A stretch of 64,000 nucleotides of DNA from Neelides folsomi (taxonomy: Eukaryota > Arthropoda > Collembola > Neelipleona > Neelidae): positions 19,599 to 83,598 of the forward strand of contig JAQGBZ010000283.1 in assembly GCA_034687125.1 (NCBI GenBank). The letters are read 5' to 3'. This document shows, piece by piece, positions 54,548-64,000 of this stretch. Position 1 is the first letter of the stretch. Each line of letters begins with the position of its first letter. The notes beneath the pieces were generated by a model. It searched no databases. It was not told where the DNA came from and saw nothing but the letters and a program-made list of their open reading frames with translations. The translations under genes were made by a program, and so were the position numbers.

Positions 54548-55918
54548 ATGTCATTTAAATGTTCTACCTGCAAGAAATGTTTTTCTTCCAAAAGTGTGCT
54601 CAAAAAACACAAAATAATTCATTCTGGAGTAAAACCATTTGAGTGCTACATCTGCGATAAATCTTTTGCCTGGAAAGTTGGCCTCGAAAATCACCAACGA
54701 ATTCACACAGGAGAAAAACCATTCGAATGCGCTTATTGCAAAAATTCCTTTGCTCGGCTAAGTACTCTCGTTAATCATCAAAGAATTCACACAGGAAATA
54801 AACCATACAAATGCTCCATTTGCAAAAAGAAATTCACCCAATTAAGCTTAGTTACAAGACACGAACGAATTCATTCCAACGAAAAACCATTTGAATGTTC
54901 CATATGCAAAAAATCTTTTGCACAACAAAGTTCGCTTACAACCCATCAACGAATTCATTCCAGGAAAAAACCATGTAAATGTTTAATTTGTGAAAAGTCA
55001 TTTACAGATAAAACTTCGCTTATAAACCACGAACGAAGTCATTCCAAACAAAAATTATTTGAATGTTATTTTTGCAAAACGTCATTTTCTCGCAAAGATA
55101 GGCTCGAACATCATATAAGAATTCACACTGGAGAGAAACCATTTAAATGTTCCATGTGCCAAAAGTCATTTATTTATCTAAGAAATCTCAAATATCACCA
55201 ACGAAGTCATTCTGGGGAAAAACCATTCGAATGTTCAATTTGCAAAAAGTGTTTTACTCTAAAAACTTCTCTCAATAAGCACCGACTTATTCACACTAAA
55301 ATAAAATCGTTTGAGTGTTTAACATGTAATGAATCTTTTCCTCTAAAAAGTTTACTCAAAACACACAATCGAATTCATACAACTGGAAACGAATGCAATT
55401 ATGAAATGTGCAAAAAATCCTTTTTAACTGAGGATTTTTTATTTGACTATATATGCACCCACACTGAAGAAAAACCAGCAAAGTGCAAAATAATTCAAAA
55501 TAAAAACTACTCTGATTTTAAAAATTTTACAGAAGTGAATGTGAATAATTCTCTGAATGCAAAATCGAATAATGTTGGAATGAAGAAATTGAAATCCAGT
55601 AAATCTAAAGCGGGAAGTAAAATGAATTTCAAAAGTGACTTAAACATCCATAATCATCTCAACTTGGCTGAAGTTAGCGATCATCACGCTTTTAACAAAA
55701 TTAACCAAATTGAACATGAAGAAACAAAAGATGAAAAATCATCAGCAGATTATGATATTGGGTTATTATCTCAATATTCCCGAGTTTCAAGTAAGACAAC
55801 AGACGTCAATTCCACTATAAAAAAGAAAAGAAAATTTCGAGATTTCAAATTCAATAGTCCAAGTTTAGAAATTGGCCCGTTTTCTCACCTCTCGGCAACT
55901 ACATATAAATTAGAATAA
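54548..55918 (+). CDS. C2H2 zinc-finger protein, ten fingers
   Basis: The 456-residue single-exon protein has ten canonical C-X2-C-X12-H-X3-H fingers at 28-residue spacing from about residue 5 to 277, joined by TGEKPF-type linkers, some of them degenerate (SKQKLF, SRKKPC, TKIKSF). An eleventh, about 287-308, is decayed: C-X4-C, with the first histidine replaced by tyrosine. Such proteins normally bind DNA in the nucleus. Helix residues differ between fingers (for example FAQQSSLTTH, FSRKDRLEHH, FTDKTSLINH), so a long specific site is possible, but the target is unknown. No KRAB, BTB or ZAD domain is visible. The tail (about 309-456) is rich in serine, asparagine and lysine, with a nuclear-signal-like KKKRK at 425-429 and a FKFNSPSL motif shared with the upstream pseudogene. 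The start is the first ATG after an in-frame stop. An upstream exon or a lost leading finger cannot be excluded. Confidence 0.88.
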   Translation: MSFKCSTCKKCFSSKSVLKKHKIIHSGVKPFECYICDKSFAWKVGLENHQRIHTGEKPFECAYCKNSFARLSTLVNHQRIHTGNKPYKCSICKKKFTQLSLVTRHERIHSNEKPFECSICKKSFAQQSSLTTHQRIHSRKKPCKCLICEKSFTDKTSLINHERSHSKQKLFECYFCKTSFSRKDRLEHHIRIHTGEKPFKCSMCQKSFIYLRNLKYHQRSHSGEKPFECSICKKCFTLKTSLNKHRLIHTKIKSFECLTCNESFPLKSLLKTHNRIHTTGNECNYEMCKKSFLTEDFLFDYICTHTEEKPAKCKIIQNKNYSDFKNFTEVNVNNSLNAKSNNVGMKKLKSSKSKAGSKMNFKSDLNIHNHLNLAEVSDHHAFNKINQIEHEETKDEKSSADYDIGLLSQYSRVSSKTTDVNSTIKKKRKFRDFKFNSPSLEIGPFSHLSATTYKLE

Positions 55919-55920
55919 TG

Positions 55921-55926
55921 AATAAA
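55921..55926 (+). terminator. Polyadenylation signal AATAAA, zinc-finger gene
   Basis: A perfect AATAAA begins three bases after the stop codon at 55916-55918. The closeness suggests a very short 3' untranslated region. Confidence 0.6.
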
Positions 55927-56580
55927 GCATAATATTAAAAAATTAACCTGTTTATTCAATTTTTCTTTAAGACATTTAAAGTAATCTTTGACAAAATATA
56001 CTGTATATTCAATTCTATTCTAATTTCACATTACACGTTTATGGGTATTTTAGAATATATGTAGGTATTTGTATTTAGGAATACTTTTACAGTAGATATG
56101 TACAGTATAACAAAGTAAGTATATTTTAAAAAGATACTTATATTGAGGTATATTTTGAAAAACATCTTAATATCCCAAATATCATCTTACACATTTATTA
56201 ACGTCAAATGTAAATCCGTAATTGTGTGAATAAGTAACATGCGATGTAATATGTAATAGGAATAGAATGGCCGTTAAAATTGCATCTCATTTATTTCCAT
56301 AGAGCAGACGACACCTTATCTACATTGTTAAAGTTATGATCAATACAATCTTTTGTTAACTTGTCAAAAAATACGTCAGTTAAATCATTATCATTTCAGC
56401 ATAGTTAATTTAATTACTTCATTAAATTTTAACACGTAAGCCGATGTTGTACTTTCGCTTTTTAAAAACCTTGCAAAACATTTCTTAAAATATTATTTTT
56501 ATTTAATAATAAACTGACATATTGAATAAAATTTATAAATAATAATATTATATTCAAATTACAAATTACTTTTGTATTCA
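55927..56580. other. Intergenic, AT-rich
   Basis: No exon recognised on either strand. This is the only space for the promoter of the ionotropic receptor gene that begins near 56581. No distinct promoter element stands out. Confidence 0.5.
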
Positions 56581-59564
56581 ATGATTACTTTTAAAATCTA
56601 TTCCATTCCAATAATGATATTTTTATATCAACCAAATTGCGAATGTGCTAGAAACAATTGTTTGCGCCAAATAGATATATTTTACAACTTCCAAATTCAT
56701 TTCGTAGGCAAGAAAAACATTAAGAAAAAAATAATATATTAGGCAAAACGAATAATTATATTAGCAATATTATTTATTTAATGATTATAAATTATAATAA
56801 ATATTTATAAATTATGTAAATTAGATTCTTTATTTGAAATCCAAATTAACACTGGTCATCAAATTGCAAAATCGGATACAAATTTGACCAAAATTATATT
56901 TGATGATTGGAGACTGGCAATATTTTATAATTTCCACATTAATGATTCAATGGAATTGCTTCAAAAATTTGTAAATTGTATTTAAATTATAAATGCTTTA
57001 ATATATTTTTTATAGATATTTATTAAAAATTACATTAGTTATAAATAAATATTTTGCAAGCAGGTAATAAATATGAAAATAAGCCAAAATCAACGATTTT
57101 ATTGGAATCCATTTATTATTATTTGCACATCCGAGAAAATCCAAGAGAAACATTTCGAAATTTTGAGTGAAAGCATTTCTTTAGTTTCAAATGTATTCGA
57201 ATTTTATCAGAGTCCAACCAATGATAAAGTTGAAATCTATGAAATTTATAGTATTAAAAATAAAATTGTTATAAATAACGTTCCTTTGGACCAATTTCTA
57301 TTGTATAATTTAATTAATAAATTTGAAAGAAGAAGTAATTTAAGGTTAACACCTTTAACTGCACTTGCATTAGTAAGTGAAAAACATTATGTGAAGAGTA
57401 TTCATTCTTATTTTCATATGAATTCGTAATAAATTCATTTGAGGCACTATAGTTATTGAAAATTAAAATTTGATTACCAGGACAAAAACGATTCTAGATT
57501 AGGAATTAAATTTAAAGATAAAATTGAAAACAATGACCAATATGAATTTGAAAGCGGTTTTGCAGTAGAACAACTACGTTTTATAAATGACGCTTGCAAT
57601 TTTACGTATTTAATATTTAATACCAATATTTACCATATTTATTATGCATTATACCTTACTGTTTTATATAAAGGAGTTTATTTTAATAATTTTAATCCTA
57701 GTCTGATAATTAAAACGGGAAGAGGATACTTGAGCGAAGGATTAAATGGAACAATTGATGGAATGGCAATAGATATAAATGAAGAGATTGGAGATTTCAG
57801 TGTTACAGTTCACGAATTATTATTATACAGAGTCTCAGGGACAGATGGGATAGCTTTTCTTCATCCTGGATTTCAAAATAGGTAAAAACGTGAATTATGA
57901 GATAAAGGCATATGTATGTTTAATTCGGGTTTTTTAATACTCGTATTATAATGTGTCTAAAAACTGAATGATAATAAAAATTGGACATTTACTTTTAGAA
58001 TTACAGCATATTTTAAACAGCCACCTGCAAATACAATAAGAGATATTTACATTCTTACTTTCAGACCATCTATTTGGTTGACATTGATAGCAACTTTCTT
58101 CATAGTAATTTTAACTATGCAATTAATGAAGTCATTCAACATTAGCTCTACTATTGTTAAAAAAGATGCCATAATTATCGAAGAAAATATAATTTCTTTA
58201 CTTGGTTGTATTTGTCAACAAGGTAAATATTATTATTGTATAAATTAATTAAAATTTTTGCACCATTTCGAATTTCAAATGTGAATTATATGAATTTTAA
58301 AAACCATATTTTCCAGGTTGTTATTTAACACCAAAATCAATTCCTATAAGAATAATTTTACTCACATGGCTTTTGATGTCAGTTGTAATTTCAGTTGCTT
58401 TTTCAGCATCGCTTATTACAATATTGAGAGGTATGGTATTTTCAATTATTTAAACCAATAATTCCTTTATTCAACAATAAAATATAAAATTTATACACAT
58501 TTTTATGATTTTTTAGAGGAAGCAGTTCCAATTAAAACCTTTAATGATATTTTATCAAAACATTTTACATTGGCTGGAGATTCATATATTCCTACTGCAA
58601 AACACTTCATACAAGTAAATAAGAAATAGTGAAAGAAAGAAAACTTTGACACCACAAAATGTTTATTTAAATTATCATACTTATATGTATTATGGTCATA
58701 ATTTTATATAAAAATAAATATTTCCAATATAGCAACTATTTGACGGAGATTTTATTTCTAAATTTGAGATAAATGAAACTTATGTTCAAAATAACTTAAC
58801 TTTACGAAGTATTTTCAAAGGTGAAAAATTGTCATTTATCTCAACATCAGATTCATTTTTCCCTATTGTTTTATTCGATGGATATTCAGAAGAATTAACA
58901 TGCCAAGGAATTTCTTCTGTTTATGCTTGGAACAAAAGAGTCAAGGCCAGCATGATTGTTAAACGCAGTTCTCCCCTACAACCATTATTCAATCTTAAGT
59001 AATTTTATAATTACATATGGCTTATAAAATGGAGTAAGGGGCTATCTCGGAAAATTCTATTTAATTTTAGCGTTAGTAACAGTTTAATTACATTTAATTG
59101 CATTAAAACTTGTTATTATTTCATTAGTTAGGCAGAAATTTAAATAATTTCCGATATACCCCCTTATTCCATTCTATAAGCCATATACGCACTTGTAAAA
59201 ATTAATATAAATAAACTAGGTATTATATTAAATGTAATTATCATATATCAACTTATGTAAAATAAATTTAATCTTTTTACATAATAGAATTGTGTCTATG
59301 ATTGAAAGAGGAATTATACATCGTTTAATGTCAAATTATTTTCAAGAAACTACAGTTCATTGTTTGAAAAATGAATCCAAGTTGCTTATTTCGGAAATGG
59401 ATTTAAATGATGTTTTTACAGCATTTATTATTTTAATCGTTGGATTCTTAGCTTCGTCATTTGTATTACTCATAGAATTGATTTACCGATTATTCAAAAT
59501 AAAATTAACTGTTCCTATTATTGTAATAGGAGATAAACAAATTATTAAGTCACAATTAAAATAA
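56581..59564 (+). CDS. Divergent ionotropic receptor (IR), nine exons
   Basis: A ligand-gated cation channel of the chemosensory IR branch of ionotropic glutamate receptors, acting in sensory-neuron membranes. Exons joined by eye: 56581-56707, 56825-56970, 57064-57372, 57481-57881, 57999-58222, 58317-58430, 58517-58614, 58733-58998 and 59288-59564. They keep one frame and give 653 residues, a usual IR size. The ligand lobe S1 spans about 215-335 (NDACNFTYL). M1 is about 353-371 (IWLTLIATFF), the pore about 389-410 with GCICQQG, and M2 about 413-440 ending in SVAFSASLITIL, the family gate motif. S2 is about 442-590 (SMIVKRSSPLQPLFNL), and the last membrane segment is near 615-635. The QQG pore resembles insect IR75-type receptors, but the subfamily is uncertain. 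Introns are GT-AG except the first, modelled as GC-AG, so exon 1 and its weak signal peptide are the least certain part. The last intron holds a MITE-like element. Regulation is not visible. Confidence 0.85.
59018..59183. mobile_element. MITE-like foldback element in an IR intron
   Basis: The two ends form inverted repeats. Left starts TGGCTTATAAAATGGAGTAA, and the right end, read in reverse complement, starts TGGCTTATAGAATGGAATAA. Pairing continues, with substitutions and small gaps, for about 50-60 bases inward through a CGGAAA phrase. The 166-bp unit is flanked by TA on both sides (59016-59017 and 59184-59185), as for Tc1/mariner-type insertions. It has no coding capacity. It lies within the 289-bp last intron of the IR gene, the longest intron of that gene. 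The family is not identified. Confidence 0.75.
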
Positions 59565-59590
59565 AAAATCTCAATATTTGAATGATTGAT

Positions 59591-59596
59591 ATTAAA
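59591..59596 (+). terminator. Candidate polyadenylation signal, IR gene
   Basis: ATTAAA lies 27 bases after the stop at 59562-59564. An AATAAA also overlaps the stop codon itself (59560-59565). Either could serve. Confidence 0.4.
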
Positions 59597-59847
59597 GTAA
59601 CTTCAAAACATAAGTATTAACTACAGGTAGGTAGGTATGTAATTATAATATGGTAAATTGAAAATATTTACTCGAAATGTTAGTTAACTCACTTAAGTAT
59701 ATGTATAGGTACAAATTATGTATTGTAAGTAGTTCATTTACATTAAATAGGTCTAACATAGTTATATATTTATTTTTCGGTTGGCAATCAGAATCAGCAT
59801 TAATGAGCATATAAATTCTTATGAATTTGTTATGTATTATGTAAGTA

Positions 59848-59853
59848 TTTATT
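59848..59853 (-). terminator. Polyadenylation signal AATAAA, LRR gene
   Basis: On the minus strand AATAAA begins two bases after the stop codon (59855-59857 on the plus strand), mirroring the close signal of the zinc-finger gene. Confidence 0.5.
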
Positions 59854-59854
59854 A

Positions 59855-61801
59855 TTAATTCTTCAGGAATTGCGAAATGTATATTTTATATATAGTTTTG
59901 TTGTTTTCAATTATAAAACTCACACAATCACGAGTCTGTAATAAAAAGAAAATTCAAGAATCAATATCAATAATTAAAATGATTACCAAAGTAAAATAGT
60001 AATGTTATTAAAATTAATCGCAGCATTTAATATTATTAATACATTTTTTTAAATAATCATTTTAAGATAAGCTTTATACATTTGATTTTTAATACCAATA
60101 GAATTCAGAATAACCATTAATAAATAACTTACCAGCAAACCACCATGATTTCCATATGAAGACAAATCAACGTATTTTAAATGTGAAAATTTGATTCCAA
60201 ATTCAACAGAAAATTCAGATATATTCGGACAGTTAATCATCTTCAAGACAACCAAACCCTTCAAATTTTGTATCGAAAATTCCGAAATCGCATCTCTTTC
60301 ATTTCTAAACTTTCCAGTAATTCCGTAGTCAGTCACAGAAGGGCAATCGGAAAATTCAAATTGTCTAAGTTTGGTCAAATTTCTGCAAACGCATTCAAGT
60401 TTGGCATCATCTAATGAGTTTGGACATTTGAGAAGATTTAGACGGGTTAAATTGTACAGCTTGTTTTTATTTGCGAGAAATGATGAAAAATAACAGAAAT
60501 TCAAAATACGGAGATTTAATTCTTCCATCAATTCATTTTGAAAACTTGAAATGATGAGTTTATTTCCCCTTATTTCATAAAGTTTCATTTTTCGAAAATC
60601 TCTTGGAACAAATAATGCGAATTTTCGTAATTTTGGAAAATCAACATGTAAGTTAAATTTGTTGTCATTTTCAATTTCGCATGTCGGTTCAAAGTTTGTG
60701 TATTTATCTCCTAATGATTTTAAAAATCTTTCCCCAATTTGATTCAAAATCGTATTTGATAATTTTTTAAGATTTGTTAGTGGTTGTGCGATCAAAGTCC
60801 CATTATTATTCGAATTATCGCGGTTGTTTAATATTGAATGAAGTTGTTCAGCTGTAACTGAGTTAGTTAGATTTTTTGATGAATTGTGAAATAAAAACTC
60901 GTTGATTTCTAAACGTTTCAGAGATTCAAATTCTTCAAGAAAACCGTGGATTAAATTTTTTCTATCAAAATGATATTTATATTCAAAGTGGGATGAAATT
61001 AGTACTAGACGGCAGTCAATAAAAGCATCTTTGAAGTCCGAATGAGAAATCAATTGGGAACAATTCGGTTGGGAATTCAAGTCGGTTGAAATTTCGTTCA
61101 AAGAGCTTTTAAATAATGTTGGGAAATTTTGGTTCATTTTGGTTCTCGTTCTCATCTTCGATTTGTTAATAACATGGTTTGCAAGCCAAAATAATTTTTT
61201 TGATTTTGTGTCTCTTTTGAATTGCTTTATAGCAGAAAGGCAATTGCTTAACATAGCGAAAATCAAACAATTGATAATCTTTTTTTTAACCTGAAAATAG
61301 TAATAGTCATTTATCGTTAAATTTGCAGGTAAATATAATATTGGTGGCATTAAAAAGTGAACTATTTCGATTCGGCATTTTTTACTTACTGGATAGAACA
61401 TAAATATCCTTTGATTCAAATTTATACTTTCATGGTGGTATTTGGCCTTAGACAATCTGGATCTTTTCTTGAGAACGGCATTACTACGTTGAATGAATTC
61501 CTCCTAAACAATTAAAATAAAGATAATGATGATAGTACTGAGATAATATTTTATTACCTACGTCATTCTATATTTATTAGGTATGTAATGGTAATGAAAT
61601 GAGTAATGATTGTAAATAGAGTATATAATTTTCTAGATTTAATCGAAAATTATTATTAAATAGCAATAGATAAAATAACCATGTTGTAAATTTCAAAATT
61701 ACCTCAATTTTCTTCAAGTTTTCTTTATAAATTTGAGATTTCCTTTTCTTTTCATTCTTCTTATCACTTGAATTGCAAATTTGCAAATTCATTTTTAACA
61801 T
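59855..61801 (-). CDS. Leucine-rich-repeat protein, four exons
   Basis: Minus-strand exons 61801-61703, 61503-61390, 61290-60133 and 59935-59855 join in phase 0 to give 483 residues. The first about 55 residues are highly basic and charged (KKNEKKRKSQ, VLKKRSRLSK), possibly a nuclear signal or coiled segment. From about residue 270 to the end the pattern is leucine-rich repeats of the cysteine-containing type found in F-box FBXL and AMN1-like proteins: LTRLNLLKCPNSLDDAKLE, then RQFEFSDCPSVTDYGI, then VLKMINCPNISE. Such repeats usually recruit a protein partner, for example a substrate of an SCF ubiquitin ligase. No convincing F-box is visible near the N terminus, so that role is only a suggestion. 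The intron at 61291-61389 is 99 bp with no in-frame stop and could be read through. The last exon (26 codons) rests on good GTAAGT and TTTTTATTACAG sites only. The gene converges on the IR gene. Confidence 0.7.
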
Positions 61802-62334
61802 GTTTTTCTAATTTTGTATCACTCTTTCACAATACTAAATATTTATATGTAGTAAGTTTTTTTATACAAATAAAAGTAATGAGTCTTTAAAATATTATAT
61901 GCTTAAATAAATCGTATTTTTAAATATATAATAATGTAAACCATTTGACGCAATTCTTATTAATTCACAATTACCCAGTATAAGTAATAGTTAAATGAAA
62001 TAAGTTCTCTACTCGATAGAACAAAATAGTTTAAATGAAAAATTATTCCAATGTTAGATAGTAATATCAAGATAATATAGTACTTATCATAGACATATGT
62101 GCTTCTTAATCATAATCTAATCTTATAATGAACTTTGAATTCAATATTTCTATTCAGCACAAAATAAATCAACATATCTACAATGTTATTTAAAATATAA
62201 ATAAAACCTAATGTTTATTTTATAACAACTTAATTATATATACAGTTTTGTATTCATTAAACATTTGATAGACAGTGTAATGACTCAAATCTATTGATGA
62301 TCTTTTGTATGTATGTAGTTAATGTAAATAATTT
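61802..62334. other. Intergenic, AT-rich
   Basis: Upstream of the minus-strand LRR gene, which should have its promoter here. No exon, repeat array or clear element recognised. Confidence 0.5.
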
Positions 62335-62355
62335 TTGAGTAGATTTATACTTTAT

Positions 62356-62517
62356 TTATTAATTTTGTATAACATTATTATACATACGAAAACACAACCG
62401 CTCGCGCTCGAAACCATTACCGTTGTTTTTATGGTAATTTCACTAGATTTATATGCGAAATTATTTGTATATCACAAAGGAGGTTATAATTACTATTTGT
62501 TACACAAGTTATATTAA
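62356..62517 (+). pseudogene. Orphan IR-like C-terminal exon fragment (tentative)
   Basis: The frame ends at TAA (62515-62517) and reads TKTQPLALETITVVFMVISL followed by DLYAKLFVYHKGG. This resembles the end of IR proteins, where a P-L-x-L-E phrase leads into the last membrane helix, an F-x-x-x motif, and a charged tail. A local GC-rich spot (cgctcgcgctcg) encodes the QPLALE part. No ATG begins this frame, and no pore, S2 or other IR exon is recognisable nearby, so it would be a detached fragment. A chance hydrophobic frame, or an exon of the gene to the right, remains possible. Confidence 0.35.
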
Positions 62518-62816
62518 ACATTGATTTGTATTTGCATTTCAACGTGTGATTAATTATTTAATAACAAACCTAATATATACCATATTCTCTTTAAGTTCTT
62601 TTAACATTTAACATCGACTTATTTGTATTAGACAATTAATTACCATACACGTTTTACATTTAGATTATACTAACAGAATTGTATTACGAAAAAACGATAC
62701 ATAAAATGCTATATTTATTGTAACTATATATAAACTACATAAATTCATTTCTTAATCAATCTTTTGAGAGTAGGTAATAAGGGTAAAACTTTCTTTCTTA
62801 TTTTTGAAAATTTTAG

Positions 62817-64000
62817 GTGGCCGTGGCTACAAAGTAAAAAAATGTGGTAATAAAATTAAAAATTATGGTCTAAATCATATTGTTAAAATTATCAAAATTA
62901 CAAATACTAGCAACAAAAATCTTTCTATAAATAAACCTACCTCTATATTATTGAACAAAAATTAAATCATTAAATTGTTTTTTAGGAAATTCCATGAAGA
63001 AAAAGAAGCAAACTTTATTACAATTAAACCAAATAATTCTAATATTTCTAATTATTTATTAATGAGCTATAAAAATGATTTGAACCCTGTCGAGAAAGGA
63101 ATTTACTTTGTGAACAAAAAGTTAAATGTTAAAAGTGGATTTCAATCAAAAATCACCGATGAAAAATGTATAAAAAAATCGATCAAAAGTCCTTTTGAAA
63201 TTTTTACTTCAGTACGAATATTTAAACTCTTAAAAATCTTGCTTCTAATTCCTTTTCACATTTACTTTTAAATGTTTTAAAAATGAATACAAATATTGAG
63301 AAAATATTTGCATTCCAAAATCCTGATGAAAATTACAATATAATGAACATCACAGGTATTTGACAAAATATATAAAATTATAATAATAAAATTACAATTA
63401 AATCATGCATTTTATTTTAATAACTTTATTTTTTATTTAATCCAAGATGAAATCGATTTTGTCTCTATTTTGATTGACCTGAAAAACACAACTGTGGTAA
63501 AATATTTTATTTCAAAAGTGGATATTTTAAATAATCAAAATTGCCAAAATGAAATATTGAGTAATCTTTCAGTCCTTTTCTCGCTTTAGACTCATTTCAA
63601 AATGGAAACGGAATCCTGAAAATTTGGCAATTCACTTGGGGAAATATTTGCAAAAAGTAAATATAATAAGAGATATAGTTGAAGATAAAACTCAGGATGA
63701 TTGCCCACGTATATTTTATCCCAAAGAGATTTGGGGAAAACATTTTGAAAATAATGAGGAAATTCTTAATTCTGTAAATTTTGAGATTGGGATTAAAATT
63801 GTCAATGATTTGATAAAAGATACCAGTGAACATATCCCATTCTGTATTGAATATTTAAAATTGATCGAATCAAATTTGAAAATATTTCGTTTTTGCGCGG
63901 TTCCATTTCTATCAGGACATTTAACTCTTTACAAATGTTTTAACAATCCTCAAATGTTCATAAAACAAATTAAAATTGAACACGATGTTTATGATGAAAT
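62817..64000 (+). CDS. Unknown multi-exon gene, cut by right window edge
   Basis: I do not recognise the family. Exons inferred from splice sites and frame are 62817-62846 (tiny, doubtful), 62986 to about 63355, 63447-63496 and 63573 to beyond 64000. The last exon is open for 142 codons to the edge (KWKRNPENLAIHLGKYLQK; IFYPKEIWGKHFE; LKLIESNLKIFRFCAVPF). The leucine spacing near the end recalls irregular leucine-rich repeats, as in the minus-strand LRR gene, but this is weak. The second block needs either an 89-bp phase-0 intron at 63212-63300 with poor sites, or a one-base frame change at the A-run 63232-63236. With the frame change the text LKNLASNSFSHLLLNVLKMN joins smoothly to KIFAFQNPDENY, which would mean an assembly indel or an inactivating mutation. 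The true start lies upstream and was not found. Confidence 0.5.

Larger units (their letters stand above)
59565..59854. other. Convergent intergenic spacer
   Basis: These 290 bases separate the ends of the plus-strand IR gene and the minus-strand LRR gene. It is AT-rich and contains the candidate 3' signals of both genes. Nothing else was seen. Confidence 0.6.

Noticed and set aside
1-64000. Telomeric repeats (TTAGG-type), CRISPR arrays and viral genes
   Set aside because: Only scattered single ttagg words occur, no regular repeat-spacer arrays, and no viral hallmark protein in any frame.

Overview
The window reads as nuclear DNA of an AT-rich protostome animal, most likely an arthropod (hexapod, crustacean or mite; I cannot name the species). 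The grounds are short GT-AG introns of about 75-290 bp in AT-rich DNA, AATAAA-type 3' signals right after stop codons, a C2H2 zinc-finger gene, and a multi-exon chemosensory ionotropic receptor (IR), a receptor class restricted to protostomes. There is no bacterial-style gene packing, rRNA, convincing tRNA, CRISPR array or virus.

Bases 1 to about 50,900 form a gene desert. I find no coding region there that I can defend, and no recognisable transposon protein. The desert alternates every 0.5-1.5 kb between two textures. One is TA-rich and dominated by alternating purine-pyrimidine steps (tatac, gtatgt, acatac). The other is richer in GC and made of purine-only or pyrimidine-only words (ggaga, gaagg, tcccc, cttcc). 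Many short, decayed and mutually unrelated tandem repeats are scattered through it. A G-quadruplex motif lies at 25388-25410.

From about 50,900 the composition shifts to AT-rich DNA with genes. The order is: a perfect TALE-homeodomain dimer site (51580-51591); a zinc-finger pseudogene with several frame breaks (52377-53534); its intact tandem paralogue with ten C2H2 fingers (54548-55918); a nine-exon IR gene (56581-59564, 653 residues when spliced) carrying a 166-bp foldback MITE-like element in its last intron; a convergent four-exon leucine-rich-repeat gene on the minus strand (59855-61801, 483 residues); an orphan exon resembling the last membrane segment of another IR (about 62356-62517); and a plus-strand multi-exon gene that runs off the right edge (62817 to beyond 64000).

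The right-hand genes do not form a pathway. They belong to families that commonly expand and decay in arthropods: zinc fingers by tandem duplication, chemoreceptors, and possible F-box/LRR-type proteins. All exon joins were made by eye from splice consensus, phase and family pattern, and need transcript support.
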